The notes beneath the pieces were generated by a model, which saw only the letters and a list, made by a program, of their open reading frames with translations, made no database searches and had not been told where the DNA came from. Made by a program: the position numbers and the translations under genes. Shown here piece after piece: positions 25,508-38,357 of a DNA stretch of 64,000 bases. The stretch is from assembly GCA_021397835.1 (NCBI GenBank), contig JAJFZO010000609.1, forward strand, positions 7,256,001-7,320,000, given 5' to 3'. Source of the stretch: Moringa oleifera. Its lineage: Eukaryota > Streptophyta > Magnoliopsida > Brassicales > Moringaceae. The first letter of the stretch is position 1. Every line of letters begins with the position of its first letter.

Positions 25508-26011
25508 ATTTTTATTTTAATAATATTTAAAATTTGCTTAGAGTTGGTGAAAATAGTTGAAAAAACTATGAAAAAAAAAACTTATGATATAAACTGATTT
25601 TCATTATCTTTTAAAAATTTTAAAATATAATATTGTTATGATTATGCTTTGACACAAAGGATATTTTCATTAAAAAAATGGTTTGCCACAAAGTATATTT
25701 AAAGAGAAAGAGTTATATTAAACTCTAAATTATACACTATACTAAACGTACCATAATATTTAAAAAGTAATAAATTCAACCGTGAACTATTAATTTAGAT
25801 CAAATTGGATTTTGATTTAAGTGATTTTGAAAAATTCAAAGTATTTTTATTGTTAAAATGTTTAAAAATTGACTCAAATAAATTTTACATATTTGTCGAG
25901 TTTATTTTAAATTTTAAATAATTTTTGATTTAGAAGTTGTTTTTAAATTTTTTTTAAATTTTTGATATTATAAATTTATTAAAAATATTTTCAATTTAAA
26001 AAAATTATTTT

Positions 26012-26520
26012 TTTGTGATAGTGTCTTAAATGTTTACATATTTAAAAAATTTTAAACTAAAATTCATTGAATAAAATCATCAATTTAAAAATCTCTAATT
26101 TTTAAATTTCTTCATAGAATTTAATTTGGTTTAAATTGATAGTTGTTTGCTATTTTTAAATATCAAAATTTATTATTTTTTTGTGATAGTGGCTTAAATG
26201 TTTACATATTTAAAAAATTTTAAACTAAAATTCATTGAATAAAATCACCAATTTAAAAATCTCTAATTTTTAAATTTTTTCATAGAATTTAATTTGGTTC
26301 AAATTGATAGTTGTTTGCTACTTTAAATATCAAAATTCATTAATAATATAAAGTATTATTGTGATAATAACTTAAATATTTCAACATATTTAAAAAATTT
26401 TAAATTAAAATTTATTGTATAAAATTATTAATTTAAAAATCTATTTGATAAGATTCAAGTTAATCCAAATTGATAGTTTAAATTAATTATTTTTAAACAT
26501 CAAAATTTATCCAATAATAT
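26012..26520. repeat. Tandem repeat, about 168-bp unit, three copies
   Basis: Unit starts are GTGATAGTGTCTTAAATG (26015), GTGATAGTGGCTTAAATG (26183) and GTGATAATAACTTAAATA (26361). Copies 1 and 2 are nearly identical for the full 168 bases; copy 3 is more diverged and lost its Phe/Lys-like T-rich segment. Confidence 0.85.
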
Positions 26521-26629
26521 AAAATATAGTTGAATGTTTTCTATAATTTTTATTTTATATTTAATTAGCCTATAAAAATTAAAATTACATTAAATATTTT
26601 TACAACTAGTGTTTTGTATGTATTTATTA

Positions 26630-27060
26630 AAAAGATAGATAAATATCATTTAAAATTTTAGGTTAAACTATCCTCTTTCCGTCAAATTCTGATTTCTAAA
26701 ATATATTTTTAACAAATTATGATTTATTAATTTGAATTAAACTAAAATAAAAATTAAAAATTAAAAATATTTAAATTAAAAATCTTTTCTAACCAACGTT
26801 GATTTGAAAATTTTCACAAATGTAAAATAATATTCAAGCTACCATCATAAAAAATTTTAAATTTTTTTAATATTAAAAATAATTTGTAAAAATTTTATAT
26901 AAAAATATTAAAAATAACTTATTAGTAAAATTTTATTTAAATTTAAAAAATCAAAATAAAATTTAAAATCTATCAAATATTTTAACAATAAAAATATCAT
27001 TATTTTTTGATAAATAATTTATAAATATAAAATTAAATAAAAATAAATTTTAAAATTTAA
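26630..27060. repeat. Second, one-armed copy of the foldback element
   Basis: It follows the left arm and loop of the 24983-25507 element in the same order (ATCATTTAAAATTTTAG, TTTCCGTCAAATTCTGATTT, GATTTATTAATTTGAATTAA, TACCATCATAAAAAATTTT). The matching right arm is not seen before the GC-richer DNA at 27060. Confidence 0.5.
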
Positions 27061-27309
27061 AATGAACTTCATCCAAAAAAAAAATCTTAAAATTCCTTGA
27101 GAAGTTCAAATGAAATAGTCCGCATTGAAATCTTAGCATTCTTCCACTAGGAATAGATTAGTTTCTCACAATGGACTTGCCCATTTACATCCAAACTCTG
27201 AGCCGTGAACGATGATAAGTGCTCCTCCCCACCCTGTTACAGACTGCACAGACTATAACACATGCACAGAAATACAATAACATTTCTCTCTCCCACTGTA
27301 TGCTTCGAG

Positions 27310-27852
27310 ATGGGAACTGGGGTTCTTCTCTCTAAAAACTGCAATCAAGATCGGGTACTTCGCGGAACCGTAACCCGATCCCCTCCATTAAGATCTCGAC
27401 GCAGACCTCATGCTGATTCTAGTTCCAGTCATCCTGAGTCTACCCATGCCGATTCTCGTCGGCAAAGGCGAAGTACGGTGGGGCTTCAATCCGGTGATCA
27501 CCAATTGCAATCTCAATCTCTTGTGGTCAAATTTCCTGCCAAGAACCTGGTCATGGGGCAGGTCAAGATTTTGAAACGAGGCGAGACGTTGAGCATTCAC
27601 GCGGAGGAAAAGAATCATCAGAGTCGCGATAACAGGAACCAAAGGTTCAAGAGCCAAGGGGACTTTGATCTCACTCTCGGGCCCACTACTAGGCTGGGCC
27701 CGGCTCCTGAGATGGTGCAGAGGCGGAGCAAGGTTAATAAGGGATCAGAGGTCGCGGGCGGAGGATACGCCGGGTCGGGTTTCTGTAGTTCTCCGCATCC
27801 GAGTTTGCTTCCAGTCCCCGGCTTTTTGGGAAAAGTGGTTAGAGCGCCATGA
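27310..27852 (+). CDS. Small basic protein, PNRC-like (SLLPVP motif), single exon
   Basis: Plant-specific protein of 180 residues. It opens MGTGVLLSKNCNQDRV, as relatives do with MGTEVLRPQ-type starts. An Arg/Ser/His-rich central region follows. Next come the conserved blocks AKNLVMGQVKILKRGETL (residues about 76-93) and YAGSGFCSSPHPSLLPVPGF (about 153-172). The last fits the proline-rich nuclear receptor coactivator (PNRC) motif seen in this plant family, whose animal namesakes also link to mRNA decapping; function in plants is unproven. An in-frame ATG 48 bases upstream exists, but the family start is the MGT codon. GC content is far higher than the flanks. A decayed copy lies at 12.8-14.46 kb. 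Ends in KVVRAP. Confidence 0.8.
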   Translation: MGTGVLLSKNCNQDRVLRGTVTRSPPLRSRRRPHADSSSSHPESTHADSRRQRRSTVGLQSGDHQLQSQSLVVKFPAKNLVMGQVKILKRGETLSIHAEEKNHQSRDNRNQRFKSQGDFDLTLGPTTRLGPAPEMVQRRSKVNKGSEVAGGGYAGSGFCSSPHPSLLPVPGFLGKVVRAP

Positions 27853-29690
27853 CGATTAGCGATTCAGCGGCGTTTATTGTGGGTCGATTTGGATGCATAA
27901 CAAGAAATATTGATTGGAGTCGGCAATGTCAGTGGTATGAAGGAGTAAGATGATGGCGTGCGGAGCTCCAATTGTCCGCCTCAATTTTTTTTATAAGAGG
28001 AAGGACTTTGAGTTCGAGCTGATCTGAAATTACCTTCATAATAGTATCTTCCCTAGTTCATTCACGGCTGCAAAAGCTAGAGTGACTAGCCATTTTTCAT
28101 TTTTAAGTTTCCTTGACGTCACGTCAGTAGAATGGTTAGGATATGGTGTGTATTGTTGTAGAACGATATCACCAAAATAGTCTCTGTACCTTCTGGTGAG
28201 ATAGGGTGTTTGTGTTCTTTGGATTTCACGGGATAGATTTTTTTACTACTCAGATGTCTGGTGTAAATAATTAGTTTCTGCCAGCTGTCCTGTTTTCGCT
28301 TTGATGTAGCTCCTGTCTATGCTGAATAATATTTTAGATTTAGTAGAAGCAAAATGCATAGCTTCCTCGTTTTTGCTATTTTGTGTCTGATTTTGATTAT
28401 TGTGAGAGCTTAGCTTCTTCTTTCTTGCTATTTGATTTTGAGTTTGACAATTCATGGGGGCTTTTTCATTTTATGTGATGTATTTTCATGACCTTGAATT
28501 GGGTCCAATTTGAATCCAGAAAGTGATGATGCTCATATCATTGGTGAGATCAAATTGCTTCTTTTGTTTTTCGATGCAGTACACACAAGCAATAAGGGAT
28601 TCAGTGAGTGTTGTTGAGTGTTGACATGAGATTTCTCATGGGCTGTTGTTCATGTGTGCTGTTGCTTTGTTTGTTCCCTTGGCAATGGACTCTGACAGAG
28701 GGAGAGAAAACCTTGTTCACCTCAGAGGTTGTCTTTCAAGAGCTTCTACCAGAGTTTATACTCAGTAGGAATGGAGTATTTGAATGTATTAATTGGATTG
28801 TATAATTTAATTGGATTGAAGGAGGAGCCATCCTCGGTATGCTTTTGCATTTTTCTTTATCATTTGAATTTTGATTCACCATCTTTTGTAAGTAAGGAAT
28901 AATATTGGAGCTGCACGCTGCTAATAGCAGGGGTAAGCAAGTGATCAGCCACATTTTTCGATATTTTCTATGTATTCCTATGTCAGGCGGTGATAGTAGT
29001 AGCTATATTACCCTTTTAAAAGGGCATACGATGATGGAAGTGCTTGAAAAGGGTGTCTTCTTTTGTATTTTTGGCTGCTGTCTCCTAGCTCCATGTTAGT
29101 TCATTTTTTCAATAAAAGAATTATCCAGTGTGCTCTTTCCCAGTGATTTTTCTAAGGATTTATCTAATTAAGATGAGAATACTAGCAGATGTGTTTTGTA
29201 CGTGGAATGATAGTGTTCATTTTTGTCTTTCACATCCTTTGTTTTGTTCACAATCTCTTGCTTTACTTCGGAGAAGTTTCTTTGTCTCTTATGAACAAAT
29301 AACAGCATTTGCTGCTTATGTAAACTTTCTCTTTATCCAGTGGAAGTCTCTAATTTGCTTCCGTGTTTCTCTTTGTTTAGTTGCCCTTTCAGAAAAATAT
29401 TATCAGTAAGCATGTTCTTGACATTATCAGAAATTGACTTGTTGAACACTTTGGTGGGACTGTGGGCATTGATTGATGTTGTGCCTCCTTCCACTTTCCT
29501 GCTTGTTCTGTCTGAAACTAAAATGATCATGCCAGAGTTCCTGCTTTTGTATTTTCAGGATGAGAACCAGAGAGAAGACCAAGGGCCAACGAATTTCTGG
29601 GGCTCCCCATCATGGTGTGTTGGACATGTTTACAGCAGAGGTGAACTTGTTTTTTCCACTATTTTCAGTACTTGATGTAAATATAAGTAA
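27853..29690 (+). other. 3' flank / possible 3'UTR introns of the PNRC-like gene
   Basis: No protein is supported. Composition stays T-rich and the DNA is conserved with the decayed copy up to about 29410, so it travelled with the gene. A splice-like acceptor TTTTCAG precedes 29560, followed by a purine-rich stretch (GAGAACCAGAGAGAAGACCA), which may be a 3'UTR exon. This needs transcript data. Confidence 0.4.
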
Positions 29691-29806
29691 TACTCCTCAA
29701 TTATTGGATTATCTCACCTATTTTGTTTAGAAGATACTAATACCCAACTCAGACAGGTATTTGGTTGCCCTATACAGCATTTAACATATGAATAGCTTCC
29801 TGACGA

Positions 29807-32289
29807 TCACTGCCCATGCAGCACTGGAGCTGTCTGACCTAATTCAATTGAGTTGCTTCTCCCATCATCTGGGAAAACTCCTGGGACTATCCTCTTCCAG
29901 AACCAATGCTTTCTCCACAAGAGTATCATCTCTTCAATTGGCACTCCCTTGGTTTCAGGCAGGAAGAGATACACAAAAATGGTCATGATGGTAATCCAGC
30001 CAGCAAAGAAGAGGAAGATCCCAAACTTGAATGCACAGAGGAGGGACAAGAAAGATTGGGCTATGATAAAAGTGAAGAGAAGATTAACAGCAACTGTTAT
30101 GCTTTGTCCAGCTGATCGGGTTTCCAGTGGAAATATTTCGCTGGGTACTGTCCAACCAAGGGGACCCCAAGACCACCCAAAAGCTAAAACAAAGAGGCAG
30201 ACCACCACCACAACTACCATGAAGAAGCTCTTTGATAGTTCTTCATTTTCTTGAAACTTAAGGCCCAAGATCACAGCGACTATAACCTGTTTTCATCAAA
30301 AGGACTGAACAATCATTTGAGGTTGCAAGAAACTTGGCTCTACTAATGTTATCTTTTCACACATTCTGAAGAATCAAGGTACCTGATGCGACAATCCTTT
30401 AGCAATGTAAATGCTGCAGATTAGATGTGATTTATTTATTTAGATGTATTTCATATAAATGAGATCCTTGGAAATGCTAGAGAGAAGCTCTACTTATGTC
30501 CTATGGCAGCAGCTCATCTAATGCAGAATGTGAAATGATGAAGAGTGCATGTAGCCAGATCTGAAAAGGAACTGAAACATGACGGGTTCAGATCTTTTCA
30601 GAACCGTTTCATGCTTCAATTTACAAAAGTTTCTTTTGCAATCTATTGCTTATTGAAAGAGATTGCAAATTGAAAGAGTCACTGAGTTTTTACCTGGCAT
30701 ATAATCATTTGTATTCCACCACTGATGAGCAGGACTCGTCGACCCAATCTATCCACTGTTGCAATGGAAATTAGGGTAGATGAAGCAAGAACTGCCCCGG
30801 TTAAAGCTGAGGAATAAAGTGAAGCATTTCTTCCAAATCCCATAGTCTGAAACAAGACTGGAGCATAGAAGAGAATTGAATTTATGCCTGTGAGGATCTG
30901 GAATGTGGGCATGAATATTGCCATAACTAGCTGTGGTCTGTTTCTTTTCTCAAGGATGTTTCTGAACGGGTGCTTGATTGAGTTAGCCAACTCACTTGCA
31001 TCTAGTATGTCTTCAAATTCTGCTTCAACATTTTTGGTTCCTCTGATCCTCTCTAGCACTCGTCTTGCTTTCTCTCTTGATCCCCGTTCCATTAAGCTGT
31101 TGGGTGTCTCAGGAAGAAGTATCCCTCCAACTGTCATCAATAGAGCTGGAAATGCAGCCAGGCCCAGAGAGAGTCTCCATCCCCAGGGCCTCAGCTTCTG
31201 TGTTCCATAGTTGATCATGTTTGCCGTAAAGATCCCTAGTGTGGTTGCTAACTGGAACATCATATTTAAACCTCCTCGAAGATGCGCTGGTGCCATTTCT
31301 GATAAATACAGAGGAACAGCCTTCAAGACAACCATGAGAAAATTCATACATCTACAATAATTTATACAAGAGTATACAATTGTTTCTCTCTGCATCATAC
31401 TAATATTTGATTGTCACTAACATGCTTTAAAAGCAAATTGACTTGTCAGCTTTCCATTCGCTTAAATTCAAGGAAAATTGTTGGTAATTTTCTTACTCTG
31501 TAATGTGAAAGATGTATATTTAAGCAAAACAGGTACCTGATTCCCAAATCCAATGCCAACACCGAGCATGATTCGACCCAGAATGAGCATTACCAGGTTA
31601 ACAGCAGCAGCATTGAGAGCAGCTCCAACTAGAAAGCTAATTCCTCCACAAATTATACTTGCTCGGCGTCCATAATTCCTTGTTACAGGAGATGCCACCA
31701 GAGATGAAACCAACCCAGCAAGATACAGAGAAGATGTAAACGTTGCAAGGCCTTGGTTGTCGTACTTGCAGTAGTTGTTTTCATGTGCATGGTTCTTTTT
31801 CAAGTATACCTCGTAGAAGAACTGCTCCAGAAATTCATCCATGGAGGTGACGCCTCCTGTTAATTGTTGACCAGAAAACTCAGATATTAATTCAATGTTC
31901 TCAGCTATCGTTGCTCAAAACCAAGTTGTGTTCTGTGATTTCTATCGTCATCATGTACCTTCAGTTTTTTTTATTAAAGGGGAAACCACTCCCTAAAAGT
32001 TGCTCAACTATGCACTTTTCAATTATTCACTTCCTTTCTGCAATTGTTAGGATTCGGAATCTTAAGAGATTCTTTGAATAATCAGAAGGAAACCAAAGGA
32101 TTCGTGGGTATTGATTCGCGATTCAGGGAAAGAATGAAAAGTACCTGAAATTCCGATATCATAGCCAAAGATTGATCCACCAATAGCAGCGACAATGCAG
32201 GCTATGACCACAAACAAGGTGACTCTGCCTTGGTATTGCTCTGCCCTCTCCTTAGCTACACCGGCCGGAGCAAGAGACCCACCTGCCAT
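29807..32289 (-). CDS. STP7: Sugar transport protein 7-type hexose/H+ symporter
   Basis: Monosaccharide/proton symporter of the plasma membrane, major facilitator superfamily. Four exons on the minus strand: 32289-32145, 31856-31537, 31320-30694, 30286-29807, all GT..AG, giving 523 residues (usual STP length about 500-525). The start [19 protein letters not shown] is the family start; an in-frame ATG 15 bases upstream is less likely. Motifs in order: [124 protein letters not shown] and [12 protein letters not shown]. These match STP7 most closely as I recall it, including the C-terminal [12 protein letters not shown]. Twelve membrane spans are expected. Recently inserted LINE and AT-rich repeats flank it; no break was seen. 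Confidence 0.93.
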
Positions 32290-35200
32290 TCTCGCCGCTC
32301 TCACCCAAAGAGGCTCTGCAAATTTGGAGAACTACAGAGCTCTTTCTTATGCCTTGATAATGGCTGACTGAAACAGAACCGACCTGCTACTTAAACTCGG
32401 ATGATGAGGTATACAATTGTAATCAAATCATATATTCTCGCGTCTCCTCTGACTTTGATCATTGAAAATATGGCAAGGCATTAACTAGGTTTGTCTGTTT
32501 CTATTGCCTGATCTTATCCAAATCAGCCGAGCCCATTACCAAAATAACATCTGAATAATTTTAGAACACAACAGTGCTATGATTTGTGGGTAATTAATCT
32601 GACATGGATCTTGTGATGGGACTTGACGGTTCGCTGTTCTTGCAGAAGCTGTCTCTTCCGCTTGCCTGTACTTGCTTGTTTTCACTTCGATTCTGGTTCC
32701 TCTACATTTTGTCTGAATCTGGATCCAACTTTAAAAATCAACCCATTCGTAATTTTTGAAATTAATAAATGAATCGTATCATAAAGAAGGGATACCGAAA
32801 AACTAGCTTGACTTGGTAAGAGGCGGAGCCTCTGTGAACTGTCAACACTACAACGTTATCAGAAACAAGGAAGCATTGCAGTGGGTGGGTCCTCAGATTC
32901 GACTGCACTGTTATGAAAAAAGAAGGCATCATTTTCCTATGATTATGATGTGCCAATATTCAAAGAAAGCAGGTTAATTACACTTTAATGTTGTGAACGG
33001 GTAGCCATGACGGTAGGGCCCATTTCCACCTTTGCCTTCCACGAGTAAGGTAACCAAATCAGATCAGATTATGGATACATCGGATAATTCCAACTCCCAT
33101 GGCCATTGATATAAATAATATATTTTAAAAAATCAAATTATACTTTTTTAAATTAAAATTTTGATATAAAATTAAATTAATTATATATTTAATTTTTTAT
33201 TAAATTAAATAATTCAAAAATTAAAAATATTTTGATTATTAAAATATTTCAAAAATAACTTCTCTATTTTTTGTTATAAATTCACCTTTTCATTTTAATA
33301 ATATTTGATTCATAAAAATCAACTACTTTCATAATTTTTTTCAATTTTTTGATAATATAAAATTGATATATATTTTTTGGTATTTAAAAATTAAAAATTA
33401 AATATATTTAAATTTTTTTTGCAATAATAATTTAAATATTTCTGTACATATGTAAAAAATTTTAATTAAAGTCAATGTATAATTTTTAATTGAAATATTT
33501 TAAATTTTAAAATTTTTTTGAAAGAGTATAAATTAAATCAAATTGAAATTTATTAAATTTATAATTAATTTAATTCATATTTCAAAATATAAAATTTTAA
33601 ATATATATAATTCAATTTTTATATATTTACTTGAATTTGAAATATTAGTATAATATTTTAAATAAGCTTACATTTATCATAGTTTCATTGTTGGATTCGT
33701 GGTCTATAAAATGACCTATTTTCTACCTAACTCAATGAGTTTTGGTTCAACTTATTTAATAAGCAGATCGATTTATGTTCACCCATTTTATAGATCGATC
33801 GATTGTGTGTTTTAAATTTTAAGAAAAGTCGTTTGATAGGTTTATCCGTTAAAGTTATTAAATAGATTAACAGACCCAACTCGTTTAAATTTAATTAGAT
33901 TTATATAATAAATTTCATAAATATAAAAATTTAATCAATAAAAAAATCAATAACATATATCTTTTATTTTTTAATTCATATATTTTTTATAAATTAATTT
34001 ATTTTATAAAAATAAAGTTAATATATTTATTTTTTAAATAAAATTTAATGATTTTATTTAAAATTTATTTTATAATTAGATAACAACATTTATTACTTAC
34101 TAATTCTATTGATTTCAATATTATACGTAAAAAATATATTAAATTTGTTTTATATTCAATAACCTAAAAGTTTGAAATTATAAGTTTAATAATTTTTATA
34201 TTTATTTTTATTATTTTTAAAAAATAATAAATAAAATTATTTATTAAATTAATTTATACAAAAGTTATTGAATTAACCTGCATATGATTTATTTAAAATT
34301 TATTTAAATTAATTTATATAAAATTTAATAAAATAATTTATCAATATAACTTCATAGATAAATCGCGAGTCACGTTTTTTAAATAAACAAACTTGTTCGT
34401 TTTTGTTACTATAAAAAATCCGTTAAATTTTGTTTTAAACCAAACTTGAGTCATGATTTCACGAACCAACTCGAACCAATCCAACTCGTTGCCAACCTTG
34501 ACATTTACCGAAGGTAATGTACAAATTGTCAGATTGTTTGTTAAGACATTCCTTATTGAGGGTTTTTCTATTAATAGTTAATAAGAATCATTAGGTCCAG
34601 TAACAAGTTAGAGCAGTGAGCAGTGAATAGGTTTTGATAAAAGGAAAAGAATAATGAGTTTAAAAAAATTTATATAATCAAATATTGTAACGCTTATGTT
34701 GTATTGTTGTATTAGATTTATATTTTTAATTAAAAATTTCATAAAAATTTAATATTTATTATATGTTATTAATTAATTTTTTGTATTTAAAAAATAATAA
34801 ATTTTTTATTTTTTATTTTAATTTAAATTTAAATTAAACTTTATCTTAAATAAATATGAAAAATTAAAATTATTTTGTTGTTAAAATATCTTTAAAATAA
34901 TTTAAATAAATTATTCACTTAATTTTAAGTTCATTCCTCAAATTTAAATAATTTTTAATACATTTTTTGTGAATTTAAAAATTTTTAACAGTATAAATGT
35001 AAAAAATATATATATTTTTAATATTTAAAACATTTTAAAATGTTTTATTATGGTAATTTGCATTTTTTTACATATGCAAAAAAATTTTAAAATTAAAATT
35101 TATTGTATAAAATTTTTAATTTAAATATTTCTAATTTTTAAATTTTTTAACAAAATTTAATTTATGGATTTATCACATTTTAAATATAAAAAATTAATTA

Positions 35201-36504
35201 ATAATATAAAATAAACATTAAAGTTTTATGATATTTTTACTTCAATTTTTTTATAATTTAAAATTTATTTATTTATTTTTTTCACTTGATCCTCTTTTAG
35301 AGGACTGAAGTATGCATCTATTTTCTTATTTAAACAAAAAACAGTAGAAGAAAATATCACCCTTTGTATATATTATTTTTTTCAAAAAAGAGATTTGCAC
35401 AATTGAGTTTTCACTTATAAATGGATGATATAGCTGGATAGATATTTTGTTCTTTTATAAATAAAATTGACGCTCTCATCAAGATAATAAATTGAAAAAA
35501 AATTTAAATATTATTAATTAAAAAATTATTTGATGAATATGTAAATCTGATTAAAGCTCGAATTCGATTTCATTTCAATCTTAAAGCTTACATTTCAGTT
35601 TTAATTAAAAATCAATTTAAATTTCAGTTTAATGTTCCGATTAGAATCAATTCAAAGTCCTTTCAAAACTCATTCAAGATTCTTTTAAATTTTCAATTTT
35701 TAAGAAAATTAAATAATAAATATAAAAAACCTTAAATTTATATCTAATCTTTTAATTTGATCTAAATCAAACTTTAACTTAAATTATTATAAAAATTAAA
35801 AATATTTTTAATTAAAATATCTTGAGAATAATTTAAATAAAATATACGTTTCATTTTAAGTTAATTCGTCAAATTTAAACAATTTTCAGCTCCTAAACTA
35901 TTTTTATAAATTTTTAAAATTTTTCATAGTAAAATATTTTTTTACCTCAGTGAAAAATTTAAAATCAAAATTTATATAAAATTCTTAATTTAAGTATCCT
36001 TTATTTTTTAAATTTTTAATAAAATTTAAATACAATTGATCTGATTAACTTTGAGATTAAAATAAAAATGAGGATAATTCAAAATTATTCTCGATATGTA
36101 CTTAAAATTAAAAATATTAATCAAATAATTACTAATTAAAATACATTTTAATGAAAGTACTTTAATGTTTAATTTATTATTATAAAACAAAAATTACAAA
36201 TTAATGATATAAGTTAAGTAAATAATTGCATTTTTTAATGTTTAATTTTTTTAAACTACACGTAATTATGAACATATAATAATGTTCTAAAATTAATTTG
36301 AGATTTTAGTTGAAAATTTCATACTTTATTGGCCACATTTACCAGCTAAGCCTAACCTCTAAAAACAAGTTGTTTCAAATATGTGATAATTGATCAATAG
36401 AAACATTATAACCATAGGTATCATCTCAAAAATGAAGTTTATAGGTCATAAATCCAACACATATATACGAAGATTTAACCTATGAATATTACTTATTTGA
36501 GATG
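32290..36504. other. STP7 upstream region, then AT-rich repeat DNA
   Basis: 32290-33100 is mixed-composition promoter DNA without a clear TATA call. From 33110 to 36500 the DNA is extremely AT-rich and holds diverged copies of one repeat (around 33140-33600, 34790-35270 and 35740-36030). They share strings such as AAAATATCTTNAAAATAATT, ATTTTAAGTTNATTC and TCAAATTTAAA, and are also related to 25730-25960. No gene seen. Confidence 0.55.
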
Positions 36505-36523
36505 TTATTTTCTACCTGAACTT

Positions 36524-38337
36524 TTTTTTGTTTGAACAAAAACAAAATTGTATTAGTATAAATGGAGCACAAGGGTGTAGCCCTATACAAAACTAATTAC
36601 ATAATAAGAGCCCTAAGAGCTCCATCAAATGCACCTCATTTACTTGTTCCTTAATAATTGCTCTTTTGTTCCTTTCCTTCCACACCAACCAAAAAATAGC
36701 TAAAGAAATTAACTATACTGTTTTCCTCTTGATTTGAGGCATCATCATACCCTTGCAGGCTACCAATTCCTCTACAACTGACCCAGACACCACCCATTGT
36801 TGCCATAATAAAGACAAACACCTTATCCCAAACATCTCTGGACCAGCTGCACCATAACAAAACATGATCAATCAACTCTCTTTGTTGCTTACAAAGAAAA
36901 CATCTGTCTATCATCACCTTTCCTCTCCTATATAAATTGTCAATGGTTAGGAGTTTACCCCATGCTGCCTTTAAAGTAAAGAAAGCCAATTTGGATAGGG
37001 CATTGACCTTCCAAATAGGTTTCTATGAAAACTGCCACAACCTACCTAGTTGTTCTTGTGATCTTCCTAACACTTTGAAACAGGATTTCACCAAATACTT
37101 TTTTATGGCATCTCCTCTCCATTCAGCCTCATCTTTCCACGTTATATCAAGGCGAGTGGCATAAATCATCTAAAGAAGCCTTCCACACACATCCAACTCC
37201 CAATCTTATTCCTTTTAAAATTTATCTCCCAGGATGTTGCTCCATCTCCTCACCTCACAGTTAGTTACCCATGCCTTTTTATTACACATCAAACTATAAA
37301 GCCCAAAAAATTCAACCGCTAGTAGTTTGTCGCCACAACAAATATCCCTCCAAAACTTGACCAAACGCCCTCTCCGAACCTTAAAACCCATCCATGGTTC
37401 TACCTCAATCCATACCTTCCATATTGCCTTCCAAGCCCCACACCCATATGACTCCTTTCCTACCACCATTACCCACCCTCCTTCCACCCCATGTCTAGCG
37501 GCCATAACCTACTGCCACATACTATACTCTACCAAAAATCTCCACAACCATTTTCCCAATAAAGCTATATAAAATTTCCGTAGTAGCTCTATGCCCAAAT
37601 TTCCTTCTTTCGTAGATTTTTGGATCGTCCTCCACCCAACCAAGTGGCATTTAAAATTCTGCCCAAGTTACCTTATAGAAATAGTCTTTGTAGTTTCTCC
37701 CCAAAAATCTCCCATCTTTGGATAAATATAACTTCTTCCAACCCGCCAGTTTCTTCTCAAAATGCTCCACAATCAAATTTCATATGACTTTATCCTTGTG
37801 CCTAGCTCCCAGTGGCAACACCAGATATTTCATGGGCAAAGCTCCCAGCTTACATCCCAACACACTAGCCAAGCACTTACCATCCATGCCATCTCTAATG
37901 GGAATAAGTTCACTTTTCCCCAAGTTCACCCTCAAACTTGAAACTACCTCAAACCTGAGAAACACATCTCAAGTTTACCAGTTGATTTTCATCAACCCCA
38001 CAAAAAACGGTGGTATCATCTCCAAATTGGAGGTGAGACACCTCCAACTCATTCTCCCTATGACCCACTGAAAAGCCTTCTAGAAGACTAGCCCGAACTG
38101 CCTCTATCAACATTCTATCCAGAGCTTCCATCACCAAAATGAAAAGAAGCAGAGATAAGGAATCACCTTGTCTCAATCCTCTTTGCTTTGAAGAATCTAG
38201 TCGGCCCACCATTCACTAAGACAGAAAATATGGCTGATGAAATACATCTGTTTATCCATCCACACCTACGCTCTCTACACCCTACCCTCCTCAACAAGTG
38301 CGGTAGGAAGTCTCATGTCACATAATTGTAGGCCTTC
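36524..38337 (-). mobile_element. 5'-truncated LINE (non-LTR retrotransposon) with target-site duplication
   Basis: Minus-strand reading gives reverse transcriptase fragments (DFLPHLLRRVG, INRCISSAIFSVLVNGGPTR, GLRQGDSLSLLLFILVMEAL, and LQFGDDTTVF carrying the catalytic FxDD at about 38015-38026). Next comes the post-RT region (LRVNLGKSELIPI, GALPMKYLVLPLG), and finally the zinc-binding C-terminus (DRCFLCKQQRELIDHVLLWC). It ends in an A-rich tail (minus sense, about 36524-36545) preceded by the usual plant LINE end sequence. An imperfect repeat of about 18 bp, AAGTTCAGGT(G/A)(A/G)AAAA(A)TAA on the minus strand, borders both sides (36505-36523 and 38339-38357). The endonuclease half is missing, and several frameshifts and stops are present. 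Confidence 0.9.
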
Positions 38338-38357
38338 TTATTTTTTCACCTGAACTT

